Source: Parvibaculum sp. (GTDB taxonomy: Bacteria > Pseudomonadota > Alphaproteobacteria > Parvibaculales > Parvibaculaceae). From it: a stretch of DNA of 13,479 nt. The stretch is taken from assembly GCA_014359855.1 (NCBI GenBank), contig JACIYQ010000137.1, positions 1-13,479 on the forward strand, given 5' to 3'. This document shows positions 7,689 to 13,479 of the stretch, piece by piece. How positions within the stretch are numbered: position 1 is the first letter of the stretch; each line of letters opens with the position of its first letter. Made by a program: the position numbers and the translations under genes. The notes beneath the pieces are model-generated. The model ran no database searches, was not told where the DNA came from, and saw only the letters and a list, made by a program, of their open reading frames with translations.

Positions 7689-7705
7689 TCAGGTACTCTG
7701 TCCCC
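7689..7705 (+). repeat. Left copy of a 17-bp imperfect inverted repeat flanking the secreted-protein gene
   Basis: TCAGGTACTCTGTCCCC lies 10 bases after the hydrolase stop codon. It pairs as an inverted repeat with the copy at 8191-8207, matching 14 of 17 bases (two 7-base blocks around a 3-base variable centre). The pair brackets the small secreted-protein gene. Confidence 0.6.
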
Positions 7706-7789
7706 ATGATTAGCCCCGTGATTGCTCGCGTTTCCTTTCGGTCCGGAGTCTGTTAGCTTTTCTCTGGTCTCTTGGGGGAGAAACCAATC

Positions 7790-8137
7790 ATGCGACAGAA
7801 ACTGCCGGTTGTTACAACATTGGCGATGTTCGCGTTTGCGTCGGCGGCGGGCGCTGTCACCCTTACAAATCTGGACGGCAACAGCGTACAAATCCTGGTT
7901 TGCGATGAAAATTGCGGGCCGAGCCACGGCGACGATTGGGGATCCGCGTTCGATTTTTGGCTAGCGCCGGGCGAAACGAAAACATTCGCGTGCAGCGGCG
8001 AGTGTTTCGTCGGGTCTTATTACGACGGACACTCCCCAACCTTGGGCGACATGGCCGTGGCGGACGACGACGAAATGTTTAGCGGTGACGAGCACGGCTA
8101 CATACAAAATGGGTTCGCTGTGCACACCCCGAAGTGA
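7790..8137 (+). CDS. Small secreted four-cysteine protein, unrecognised
   Basis: A 115-residue protein with a clear Sec-type signal: MRQK, a hydrophobic stretch to about residue 21, and a likely cleavage after AAGA before VTLTN. The mature part has two CxxxC pairs, CDENC (38-42) and CSGEC (68-72), which could form disulfides in the periplasm. It also has an acidic stretch, ADDDEMFSGDE. The pattern VTLTN...LAPGET...C..EC...DDDE...GYIQNG recalls a family of small alphaproteobacterial periplasmic beta proteins of the type 'VTITNxD...LKPG...C...C...GY', but this is a remembered resemblance only. The ATG at 7790 is preceded by GGGGGAG at a 9-base spacing. A TTG at 7772 in frame is rejected because it would overlap that ribosome-binding site and lengthen the signal unnaturally. 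Inverted repeats flank the gene, suggesting it was acquired as a small cassette. Confidence 0.7.
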   Translation: MRQKLPVVTTLAMFAFASAAGAVTLTNLDGNSVQILVCDENCGPSHGDDWGSAFDFWLAPGETKTFACSGECFVGSYYDGHSPTLGDMAVADDDEMFSGDEHGYIQNGFAVHTPK

Positions 8138-8190
8138 GCCGTGGAGAATCGAGCCCGACACCAATTACAGGCAATTCCGTTACCAATTGC

Positions 8191-8207
8191 GGGGACACGA
8201 TACCTGA
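8191..8207 (-). repeat. Right copy of the 17-bp imperfect inverted repeat
   Basis: Read on the minus strand this is TCAGGTATCGTGTCCCC, partner of 7689-7705. Next to it on the left are three spaced CAATT units (8162-8166, 8172-8176, 8184-8188). The plus strand also forms a GGGGA...TCCCC stem at 8191-8213. Such GTCCCC-ended short palindromes resemble repeats associated with IS200-like transposases, from memory; no transposase is present here. Confidence 0.6.
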
Positions 8208-8245
8208 CTCCCCCGTGCGTCGCGGGCCTGGGGCCGGGCTAGTAG

Positions 8246-8356
8246 CGTTTGAGGGGGCGTCCGATCCGCATCGAACCCCTGCCGATGAAGAAGGCTCAGG
8301 CGCGGTTTCTGGCGCATTTCGAGGAACTGACCGAGGGGCGCGGCGCCGGTAAGTGA
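8246..8356 (+). pseudogene. Decayed second copy of the HD hydrolase 3' end
   Basis: Bases 8264-8329 match 7602-7667 of the intact hydrolase with 5 differences in 66, encoding IRIEPLPMKKAQARFLAHFEEL against MRIEPLPTKKAQARFLARFEEL. The frame is closed by a TAG at 8243-8245 just upstream and ends TEGRGAGK at the TGA 8354-8356, with a different tail from the intact gene. A weaker GRP match extends left with about 15 bases deleted. It is a C-terminal fragment only, so it codes for nothing useful. It shows that the intervening cassette sits between two copies of the gene end, either from a tandem paralogue that was mostly lost or from a duplicating insertion. The overlapping plus-strand frame from 8134 is a by-product. 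Confidence 0.7.
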
Positions 8357-8403
8357 CGGTTTCCTCTGGATTTCCGCCCGACTTTGCACAAATCTGTGTT
8401 ATT

Positions 8404-8423
8404 GGAATCGTATAGTCGATTCC
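8404..8423. promoter_or_regulatory. Inverted repeat over a TATAGT box upstream of the phosphatase gene
   Basis: GGAATCG (8404-8410) and CGATTCC (8417-8423) are a perfect 7-bp inverted repeat around TATAGT, which could be the -10 box of the phosphatase-regulator transcript starting at 8476. The -35 is unclear; TTGCAC at 8384-8389 is too far (21 bases). It is a candidate operator covering the -10, with no known regulator. Confidence 0.35.
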
Positions 8424-8475
8424 GAATATCCGCGTCCTTTTTTGTGCCGTCCGATTCGATATCCCGTCAGAGCGA

Positions 8476-9012
8476 ATGATGATTTACGTAAGCCCCCTCA
8501 GTGCGGTTCCGGATGCGATCAGGGAAGTGAGGCCCTCGCATCTCGTGAGCCTGCTCGATCCCGGCACGATGATCGACACGCCGCAGGGCATCCTGCCCAC
8601 ACAGCATCTGCGGCTCGGCGTGAACGACATTGCCGAGGAAATCGACGATCTCGTGCCGCCCGGCGTCGAGCATGTGGCCGAACTCATCGCTTTCGTGCAG
8701 GCCTGGGACCGGAAGAGCCCGCTGCTCGTTCATTGCTGGGCGGGGATCAGCCGGTCGACGGCAGCCGCCTTCATCGCGCTCTGCGCGCTCAATGAGGGGC
8801 ACCCGGAGGACGAGCTTGCCCGTCTCGTGCGCGCCTGCGGTTCGCATGCACATCCCAACCGGCTGATGGTACGCCATGCCGACAGCCTGCTGAAGCGCGA
8901 GGGGCGCATGTCGGCGGCGGTCGAGGCGCTGGGGCCCGGACGCGCCTGCTGGGAGGGCGAACTCTTCTCCATCCCTCTTCGTCCCGCCGCTCTTCGCACC
9001 AGCCGGGATTGA
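8476..9012 (+). CDS. Small protein tyrosine/dual-specificity-type phosphatase
   Basis: A 178-residue cysteine phosphatase. The P-loop HCWAGISRS at residues 86-94 fits HCx5R(S/T), with Cys87 as nucleophile and Arg93 for phosphate binding. Asp51 in RLGVNDIAEE is the likely general acid. It is a minimal-size enzyme with no membrane segment. Substrate is not evident; family members act on phosphotyrosine or other phosphoesters. The start is the first of two ATGs in tandem (8476 and 8479), and either could be used. It ends 6 bases before the NadQ-type regulator, so the two are probably cotranscribed. I cannot tell whether the phosphatase has a role in NAD metabolism or is only a neighbour. Confidence 0.82.
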   Translation: MMIYVSPLSAVPDAIREVRPSHLVSLLDPGTMIDTPQGILPTQHLRLGVNDIAEEIDDLVPPGVEHVAELIAFVQAWDRKSPLLVHCWAGISRSTAAAFIALCALNEGHPEDELARLVRACGSHAHPNRLMVRHADSLLKREGRMSAAVEALGPGRACWEGELFSIPLRPAALRTSRD

Positions 9013-9018
9013 AGCGCG

Positions 9019-10074
9019 ATGGCCGAGGTTGCGTCCAAGCCCTCCGTCCAGTCCGCCGCCGAAGCGGCGATGCGCGCCGACAAGGCCGTCGTCATCGGGC
9101 TCAATGCCGCCATCGTCACCGTTCTGGACTACGAGCCGAAAATCCTCGTCGTGCCGCATGACGAAGCGGACGGCACGGGCGGCTGGGATGCGCTGCCCTT
9201 CGGCCCATTCAATCCGATGGAGCACCGCACGCTCGAAATCGGCTTGCGCTCCTGGGTGCAGGAACAGACGCAACTCGAACTCGGCTATGTCGAACAGCTC
9301 TACACGTTCGGCGATCGCGGGCGGCACGCGCTCGAAATCGAGACGCCGGGCGAACATGTCGTCTCGGTCGGCTATCTCGCACTGACGCGCAGCCGCGACG
9401 AAGCGACGAAAGGTGCGGCCTGGCGCGACTGGTACCAGCATTTCCCGTGGGAAGACTGGCGCGACGGCAAGCCGCCGATCATCGATCAGGTGATCGTGCC
9501 GCTGCTCCGCGAATGGGTGGCGAAGCAGTCGGAAGCCTCACCGCAGGAACTTGCGCGCGGCAAGCGGCGCGACCGGATGCGGCTCTGCTTCGGCGTGGAC
9601 GGCGTTCAATGGGACGACGAGAAGGCGCTGGAGCGCTACGAGCTTCTCTACAGCGCGGGCCTGCTGCTGGAAGCGGCGCGCGACGGGCGCCCCAACGCGC
9701 AGCATCTCTTCAAGGGCAAGACGCCGCAGCTCGGCCGGCCAATGCAGTTCGACCATCGCCGCATTCTGGCCACGGCCATGAGCCGGCTGCGCGCCAAGAT
9801 CAAATACCGCCCGGTCGCCTTCGAGCTGATGCCGACGGCCTTCACGCTCTACGAATTGCAAAAGACGGTGGAGGCGCTGCTCGGGCTCCATGTGCACAAG
9901 CAGAATTTCCGCCGCCTCGTCGAGAATGCGGGCCTCGTGGAACGCACAGGCCGCATGTCGACGCGCACCGGCGGGCGGCCCGCCGAGCAGTTCCGCTTCC
10001 GCCGCGAGGTGCTGAACGAGCGCCCGGCCCCCGGGCTCAAGCTCGCCCCCTCGCGCAGCCGCGCGAATAGTTGA
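9019..10074 (+). CDS. nadQ: NadQ/NrtR-type regulator of NAD synthesis (Nudix-like sensor plus winged helix)
   Basis: A 351-residue protein. Residues about 22-165 are a Nudix-like domain (VVIGLNAAIVTVLDYEPKIL, GPFNPMEHRTLEIGLRSW) whose Nudix box has lost the REUXEE catalytic residues, as in sensor-only family members. Residues about 270-330 form a winged helix: FTLYELQKTVEALLG, QNFRRLVENAGLVERTG and the C-terminal GGRPAEQFRF, all diagnostic of NrtR-type regulators. In alphaproteobacteria, members called NadQ control nadABC and sense a pyridine-nucleotide metabolite. nadA lies about 2.6 kb downstream on the same strand, with two palindromes in its leader, which supports the assignment. The ATG is the only sensible start after the phosphatase stop; a GAAGCG is a weak ribosome-binding site. 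The ligand is unknown. Confidence 0.8.
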   Translation: MAEVASKPSVQSAAEAAMRADKAVVIGLNAAIVTVLDYEPKILVVPHDEADGTGGWDALPFGPFNPMEHRTLEIGLRSWVQEQTQLELGYVEQLYTFGDRGRHALEIETPGEHVVSVGYLALTRSRDEATKGAAWRDWYQHFPWEDWRDGKPPIIDQVIVPLLREWVAKQSEASPQELARGKRRDRMRLCFGVDGVQWDDEKALERYELLYSAGLLLEAARDGRPNAQHLFKGKTPQLGRPMQFDHRRILATAMSRLRAKIKYRPVAFELMPTAFTLYELQKTVEALLGLHVHKQNFRRLVENAGLVERTGRMSTRTGGRPAEQFRFRREVLNERPAPGLKLAPSRSRANS

Positions 10075-10187
10075 TGTTAAATCATAACTTCTTTTTTATA
10101 AAAAACATGAAATTAATAAATTATTAATAAGCCATAACTTAGTAAAATCACGATAAATGATAAAAATCATACATAAATTTCTTTTTC

Positions 10188-10216
10188 TTGACACTGAAAA
10201 TACAATAAGATATTTT
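10188..10216 (+). promoter_or_regulatory. Probable sigma70-type promoter of the HipA module
   Basis: TTGACA at 10188-10193 and TATTTT at 10211-10216 are separated by exactly 17 bases, about 60 bases before the HipA ATG. It is the strongest consensus pair in the AT-rich leader. Confidence 0.55.
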
Positions 10217-10255
10217 TTCTAAATTAGTGATTTGTAATAGATACCCAACAAAAAG

Positions 10256-10269
10256 TAATCTATAGATTA
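10256..10269. promoter_or_regulatory. 14-bp palindrome, candidate autoregulatory operator
   Basis: TAATCTATAGATTA is a perfect 14-bp palindrome 5 bases before the HipA ATG, downstream of the promoter. HipB-type antitoxins bind palindromes in their own leader, so the HTH protein encoded downstream is the obvious candidate. Its position would also overlap the translation start region, where no clear ribosome-binding site is visible. Confidence 0.45.
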
Positions 10270-10274
10270 ATAAC

Positions 10275-11438
10275 ATGGTACGTGTCGCTGAAATCCTGTT
10301 CAAAGACACCCTTGCCGGCACATTGACCGAGACCGTCAGTGGCGGATCCCGTTTTGTCTATGCGCAAGACCGCACCGCACCTATCGCCTGTTGCCTGCCG
10401 GTCGCGCGGCGTGAACACGAGTGGCCGCAGGGGCTGCACCCCTTCTTCCAGCACCTGGCACCCGAGGGCTGGCTTCGTGAAAAACAGGCCAGGACAGCAG
10501 ATATCCACGAGCAAGACGATTTCGGACTGCTGCTGAGATACGGGGCGGACTGCATCGGCGCTGTCAGCATCATAAACGACGGCGGCAATCCACCGTCCGC
10601 TCCCGTGAACAAGGAGAGCGTAAATCCGGCGCGTACTGTCTCTGGCGTACAGAAAAAATGTCTGGCCGTTAAAGACGGCAATGGTTTTAGTCCGGCCGGC
10701 TCCGAAGGTCCGGCGCCCTACATAGCCAAATTCAATTCAGAAAATCTCTCCACTCTCGTGCGCAATGAATTCCTCACCCTTCGCTGGTGCGCCGCCGTAC
10801 TCGGCGAGGGCGAAGTCACCGAGTTCAAGCTGGCGCACGTCTCCGGGATAAATGAACAGGCACTCGTCGTTACGAGGTTCGATCGAACGCAAGGCGGTAA
10901 AAAACTGCGGCTGGAGGACTTCGCGCAAATTCTTTGCAAGCCACGCGAGCAGGATTACAGCGGGAAATACAGATCCAGCTACGAGGAAGTCGCTCATGCT
11001 ATTTCGGAGCACTCGTCGCGCCCAGAGATCGACATCGCTAAATTCTTCCGTCGGCTGATCGTATTTTCGCTCATTGGCAACTGCGATGGTCACCTGAAAA
11101 ACTTCTCCTTGCTGGAGACGGACACAGGGCTGCGACTTTCACCGCTCTATGATGTTGTGAATACGGTCATTTATGACGGCTACGATCAAAATCTAGCCCT
11201 TCCCATCGGCGGCAGACCGATTCCGTTCGAGAGCGTTACGCGCCCCTTCCTAGAATCGTTCGGTCGGGACATAGGCCTACCTGCCCGGGCCATCGGGCAG
11301 ACATTTGAACAGTTGAAGCGGCGGGTAAAAAAGGCAACTTCAACCATTGAGCCACCCGCCGCTGAACCGCCGGATGGATTTGTCACACGTTTCAACGAGA
11401 TCGTGAGCGGAGCATGCCTGAGAATTCTGGCGGAATAA
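10275..11438 (+). CDS. HipA-family serine/threonine kinase (toxin-like)
   Basis: A 387-residue HipA-type kinase. Residues about 50-100 match the HipA N-terminal region (LHPFFQHLAPEGWLREK and DDFGLLLRYGADCIGAVSI). The kinase part has a P-loop-like SGVQKK with Ser123 as the possible autophosphorylation site, Lys152 in PYIAKF for ATP, catalytic loop Asp271-His273-Asn276 in GNCDGHLKNFSLL and metal-binding Asp293 in SPLYDVVNT. The Asp-Asn spacing matches E. coli HipA, which phosphorylates glutamyl-tRNA synthetase; other family members have other targets. All key residues are present, so it is predicted active. It is somewhat shorter than E. coli HipA (about 440). It is the first gene of the module, followed by an HTH gene overlapping by 25 bases, so the order is reversed from hipBA. 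GC of about 50-57% in sampled stretches is below its neighbours, consistent with transfer. Confidence 0.85.
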   Translation: MVRVAEILFKDTLAGTLTETVSGGSRFVYAQDRTAPIACCLPVARREHEWPQGLHPFFQHLAPEGWLREKQARTADIHEQDDFGLLLRYGADCIGAVSIINDGGNPPSAPVNKESVNPARTVSGVQKKCLAVKDGNGFSPAGSEGPAPYIAKFNSENLSTLVRNEFLTLRWCAAVLGEGEVTEFKLAHVSGINEQALVVTRFDRTQGGKKLRLEDFAQILCKPREQDYSGKYRSSYEEVAHAISEHSSRPEIDIAKFFRRLIVFSLIGNCDGHLKNFSLLETDTGLRLSPLYDVVNTVIYDGYDQNLALPIGGRPIPFESVTRPFLESFGRDIGLPARAIGQTFEQLKRRVKKATSTIEPPAAEPPDGFVTRFNEIVSGACLRILAE

Positions 11439-12421
11439 TTCCTCTTGACTGGCAGGCGCTGGTCGATGAGGCGAAACGCCGGCGCAAAGCCGAAAAGCTG
11501 ACGCAGAAAGAACACGCGGCGCTCGCCGGGGTAAGTATTCCAACCATGATTTCATTTGAGCGTGGAGAGGAAACACTGACACTTGGCAAAGCCTTCGACA
11601 TTTTGCGGGTGGTCGGTCTCGTCCGCGAGACAGATCGGAGCGGCGTGCAGGCAAACTTCGTGAAAGAAGCCTTTGCGCGATGGCGTAGGCTCACCGCGAA
11701 GCTGTCGGAAGATTCTCCGGGCCGGTTTGCCGATGGCTGGTATCGCATTGACTACGAACTCGTGGGCGATCTTAGAGATGTCAGCCTTACCGAATTGGAA
11801 GAATTTCTTGCCAAGGCCAAGGTGAGACACACCGGATGGGCCATGTTCTGGATTCCGACTCGCCCGGAAATTACGCCACGAGAAATCGATGGCACACTCG
11901 AATGCTGGCACGCACCCAACGAGATCGACAAAGAAAGAATGTTCGACGATCCAGCTCATTGCGATTTTTGGAGAGCCGCACCGGAAGGCCGGATGTTCCT
12001 AATGAGAGGATATCAAGAAGACTCCGTCGAAACATTTCCACCGCGCACGATATTCGATACGACGCTCGTCATATGGCGCCTGAGCGAGGCGCTTTTGCAT
12101 GCAAACCGCATGGCCTTGCTTATGCGCAGGTCCGAGGGAGACGAGATCACTGTCAAGCTGCGCGCGATGTATACAGGCTTAACAGGCCGTATTCTGAGAA
12201 GTTGGGCCAACCCTCAGTGGGATCCGGTTATTGATCGGCAACCGGCGCGAAGCGACGAATGTGTCGTCGAAACGATCACTCCTGCGACCTCTATCGAGGA
12301 TCGGCTCGCCCATCTCGTTTTTCCGCTTGTGACCTCCATCTATGAACGGTTCGGGGTGACGGGTATCCCCTTTGAGGCGATCGAACGCGAAGTCCGCCGG
12401 TTTCGCCAGAGTCGCGTTTGA
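11414..12421 (+). CDS. XRE-HTH protein with long C-terminal domain, HipB-like partner of the kinase
   Basis: A 335-residue protein. Residues about 12-70 form an XRE-type helix-turn-helix (ALVDEAKRRRKAEKLTQKEH, AALAGVSIPTMISFERGEET, TLGKAFDILRVVGL), similar to HipB antitoxins. A C-terminal region of about 250 residues follows, with RHTGWAMFWIPTRPEI, GTLECW, DFWRAAPEGRMFLMRGYQED, IFDTTLVIWRLSEALLHANR and LRSWANP. This resembles the C-terminal part of some proteobacterial AlbA_2/Schlafen-type proteins in my memory, but I cannot confirm it. HipB proteins are usually about 90-100 residues, so this is a fusion. The ATG at 11414 overlaps the kinase 3' end by 25 bases; GGAG sits one base upstream, which is too close for a normal ribosome-binding site, so translational coupling is likely. 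No earlier in-frame start is better. Expected role: antitoxin or repressor with an added sensing or effector domain. Confidence 0.7.
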   Translation: MPENSGGIIPLDWQALVDEAKRRRKAEKLTQKEHAALAGVSIPTMISFERGEETLTLGKAFDILRVVGLVRETDRSGVQANFVKEAFARWRRLTAKLSEDSPGRFADGWYRIDYELVGDLRDVSLTELEEFLAKAKVRHTGWAMFWIPTRPEITPREIDGTLECWHAPNEIDKERMFDDPAHCDFWRAAPEGRMFLMRGYQEDSVETFPPRTIFDTTLVIWRLSEALLHANRMALLMRRSEGDEITVKLRAMYTGLTGRILRSWANPQWDPVIDRQPARSDECVVETITPATSIEDRLAHLVFPLVTSIYERFGVTGIPFEAIEREVRRFRQSRV

Positions 12422-12482
12422 CTCCAAGCCTCTTTCTTCCCGCTTCTTGAAATCCGCCGTTACGCCCCCCTTATAATTGGCA

Positions 12483-12511
12483 TTGACGGGGTTAATGCTC
12501 AGTCGTAGCAT
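12483..12511 (+). promoter_or_regulatory. nadA distal promoter with operator-like palindrome 1
   Basis: TTGACG (12483-12488) and TAGCAT (12506-12511) are 17 bases apart. The -10 is inside a palindrome-like core, ATGCTCAGTCGTAGCAT (12495-12511), which aligns without gaps to the second site. A repressor bound here would cover the promoter. Confidence 0.55.
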
Positions 12512-12579
12512 AAGCCTCGAAGTTGAGCCCGGCCCCCCTTCCCGGTCCTCTGGCGACATGAAGATGGGTGTCGGCGTTT

Positions 12580-12610
12580 TTGACAGCCCCTTTATACTCA
12601 GTTTGAGCAT
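12580..12610 (+). promoter_or_regulatory. nadA proximal operator-like palindrome 2 next to a TTGACA
   Basis: The core ATACTCAGTTTGAGCAT (12594-12610) is nearly perfect dyad symmetry (ATxCTCA-N3-TGAGxAT). TTGACA at 12580-12585 precedes it, but the -10 partner is weak (TTGAGC at 12603-12608). The core starts exactly 99 bases after core 1, suggesting cooperative or looped binding by one regulator. NadQ, encoded upstream, is the prime candidate. Confidence 0.65.
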
Positions 12611-12637
12611 ATAGGAGCGCAGCTCAGGGAGGCCGCC

Positions 12638-13479
12638 ATGGCCCTCGCAGGTGAAATGCAGCAGAAGACGGGCGCGCTCAAGCCCGCGGCGCGCGCGTTC
12701 AAGCCGCTGGAGATGCCCGAGCTCGAATATACGCCCGGGCTCGCCAGGGAAATGGCGCCGCTCTACGAGAAGGTGAAACACGTCATCCCTTCCATCGAGT
12801 GGCCCTTCTTTGCGCCCTATATCCACGCGATCAACACGCTGAAGAAGGAGCGCGGCGCGGTCGTGCTCGCGCATAACTACCAGACGCCGGAAATCTTCCA
12901 CTGCGTGAGCGACATCGCGGGCGACAGCCTGCAGCTCGCCAAGGAAGCGGCGAAGGTGGATGCGGATGTGATCGTCCAGTGCGGCGTGCACTTCATGGCC
13001 GAGACCTCGAAGCTGCTGAACCCGGAAAAGACCGTTCTCATTCCGGACGTGAAGGCGGGCTGCTCGCTTGCCGATTCGATCACGGGCGCCGATGTGCGCC
13101 TGCTGCGCGAAAAGTTTCCCGGTGTGCCGGTCGTCACTTACGTGAACACGTCGGCCGAAGTGAAAGCGGAAAGCGATATCTGCTGCACGTCTTCCAACGC
13201 GCTTCAGGTCGTCGAGAGCTTCGGCACGGACCGCGTGCTCTGCATCCCGGATGAATTCCTCGCGAAGAACATCGCGAAGCAGACAAGCGTGAAAATCCTC
13301 ACCTGGAAGGGCCATTGCGAAGTGCATGAGCGCTTTACGGCAGAGGAACTTCGCCAGTATCGCAAGGACGATCCGAACATCGTGATCATCGCGCATCCCG
13401 AATGCCCGCCCGAAGTCGTCGAGGAAGCGGATTTCTCCGGCTCGACCTCCGGCATGATCAACTGGGTGAAGGAACACCA
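12638..13479 (+). CDS. nadA: Quinolinate synthase NadA (3' end beyond window)
   Basis: The enzyme condenses iminoaspartate with dihydroxyacetone phosphate to quinolinate, the second step of de novo NAD synthesis from aspartate, and uses a [4Fe-4S] cluster. 280 complete codons are visible. Diagnostic segments are LAHNYQTPEI (77-86), VSDIAGDSLQLA (90-101), IVQCGVHFMAETSKLL (112-127), Cys142 in KAGCSLADS, YVNTSAEVKAESD (168-180), Cys227 in WKGHCEVH, and AHPECPPEV (252-260) with STSGM. Cys142 and Cys227 are the first two cluster ligands by comparison with E. coli NadA; the third lies beyond the edge. The ATG follows AGGGAGG (12626-12632) at 5 bases. The frame is cut by the window, so no stop is seen; nadB and nadC are not in the window. 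Two palindromes in the leader suggest repression by the NadQ-type regulator. Confidence 0.93.
   Translation, partial: MALAGEMQQKTGALKPAARAFKPLEMPELEYTPGLAREMAPLYEKVKHVIPSIEWPFFAPYIHAINTLKKERGAVVLAHNYQTPEIFHCVSDIAGDSLQLAKEAAKVDADVIVQCGVHFMAETSKLLNPEKTVLIPDVKAGCSLADSITGADVRLLREKFPGVPVVTYVNTSAEVKAESDICCTSSNALQVVESFGTDRVLCIPDEFLAKNIAKQTSVKILTWKGHCEVHERFTAEELRQYRKDDPNIVIIAHPECPPEVVEEADFSGSTSGMINWVKEH

Larger units (their letters stand above)
10075..10274. other. AT-rich leader of the HipA module
   Basis: GC is about 20% over 10081-10260 by my count (36 of 180), against roughly 65% in most neighbouring genes. It contains no gene. It holds a promoter, a palindrome just before the HipA start, a direct repeat CATAACTT (10083-10090 and 10133-10140) and many A/T tracts. 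The composition fits a foreign leader likely to bind nucleoid silencers, which is an inference. Confidence 0.7.

Noticed and set aside
7772..7792. TTG at 7772 as the start of the secreted protein
   Set aside because: It lies in the GGGGGAG ribosome-binding site that serves the ATG at 7790, and it would add polar residues before the signal peptide.
8134..8352. Plus-strand frame of 72 residues after the secreted-protein gene
   Set aside because: It runs out of frame through the hydrolase 3' remnant and the repeat; nothing supports it as a gene.
12179..13477. Minus-strand frame of 432 residues over the nadA region
   Set aside because: It is antisense to a strongly supported nadA and crosses its promoter region; Arg/His/Asp-rich artefact.
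1..13479. CRISPR arrays, tRNA or rRNA genes, intact transposases
   Set aside because: None seen by eye: no regularly spaced repeats, no tRNA-like cloverleaf noticed, and no DDE, HUH or recombinase protein among the frames.

Overview
The window is high-GC DNA from what looks like an alphaproteobacterium, possibly Parvibaculum-like. That guess rests on remembered protein styles (bactofilin, the NadA form with an HPECP motif, a NadQ/NrtR-type regulator) and not on any search. Genes are dense and mostly ordinary housekeeping or stress genes, broken by two accessory patches.

Left part (1-2202, + strand). A bactofilin gene runs in from the left edge. A 460-base stretch follows whose reverse strand holds a decayed remnant of a pyridoxamine 5'-phosphate oxidase-family gene. 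Next is a beta-ketoacyl-ACP synthase III-like thiolase-fold enzyme with an intact Cys-His-Asn triad. An 11-bp perfect hairpin closes it and separates it from the convergent operon.

Stress operon (6879 down to 2203, - strand). A large Lon-like AAA+/S16 protease overlaps a diverged universal-stress-type protein by one base. A classical two-domain universal stress protein and a small unrecognised protein follow. The tight spacing suggests one transcript for protein quality control and stress.

Middle (7059-10074, + strand). An HD-domain phosphohydrolase is followed by a short accessory patch. The patch holds one small secreted four-cysteine protein, flanked by a 17-bp imperfect inverted repeat and then by a second, decayed copy of the hydrolase 3' end. 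A small dual-specificity-type phosphatase and a NadQ/NrtR-type regulator follow, six bases apart.

Right part (10075-13479). An AT-rich leader of about 20% GC introduces a two-gene module: a HipA-family kinase and, overlapping it by 25 bases, an XRE-HTH protein with an unusually long C-terminal domain. Then comes quinolinate synthase nadA, cut by the right edge. Its leader carries two near-identical palindromes 99 bp apart, each next to a TTGAC-type -35 element. These are likely sites for the NadQ-type regulator, so the HipA module appears to have landed between the regulator and its target.

Most accessory interest lies in the HipA/HTH-fusion module, the twin nadA palindromes, the small secreted-protein cassette, and the oxidase pseudogene.
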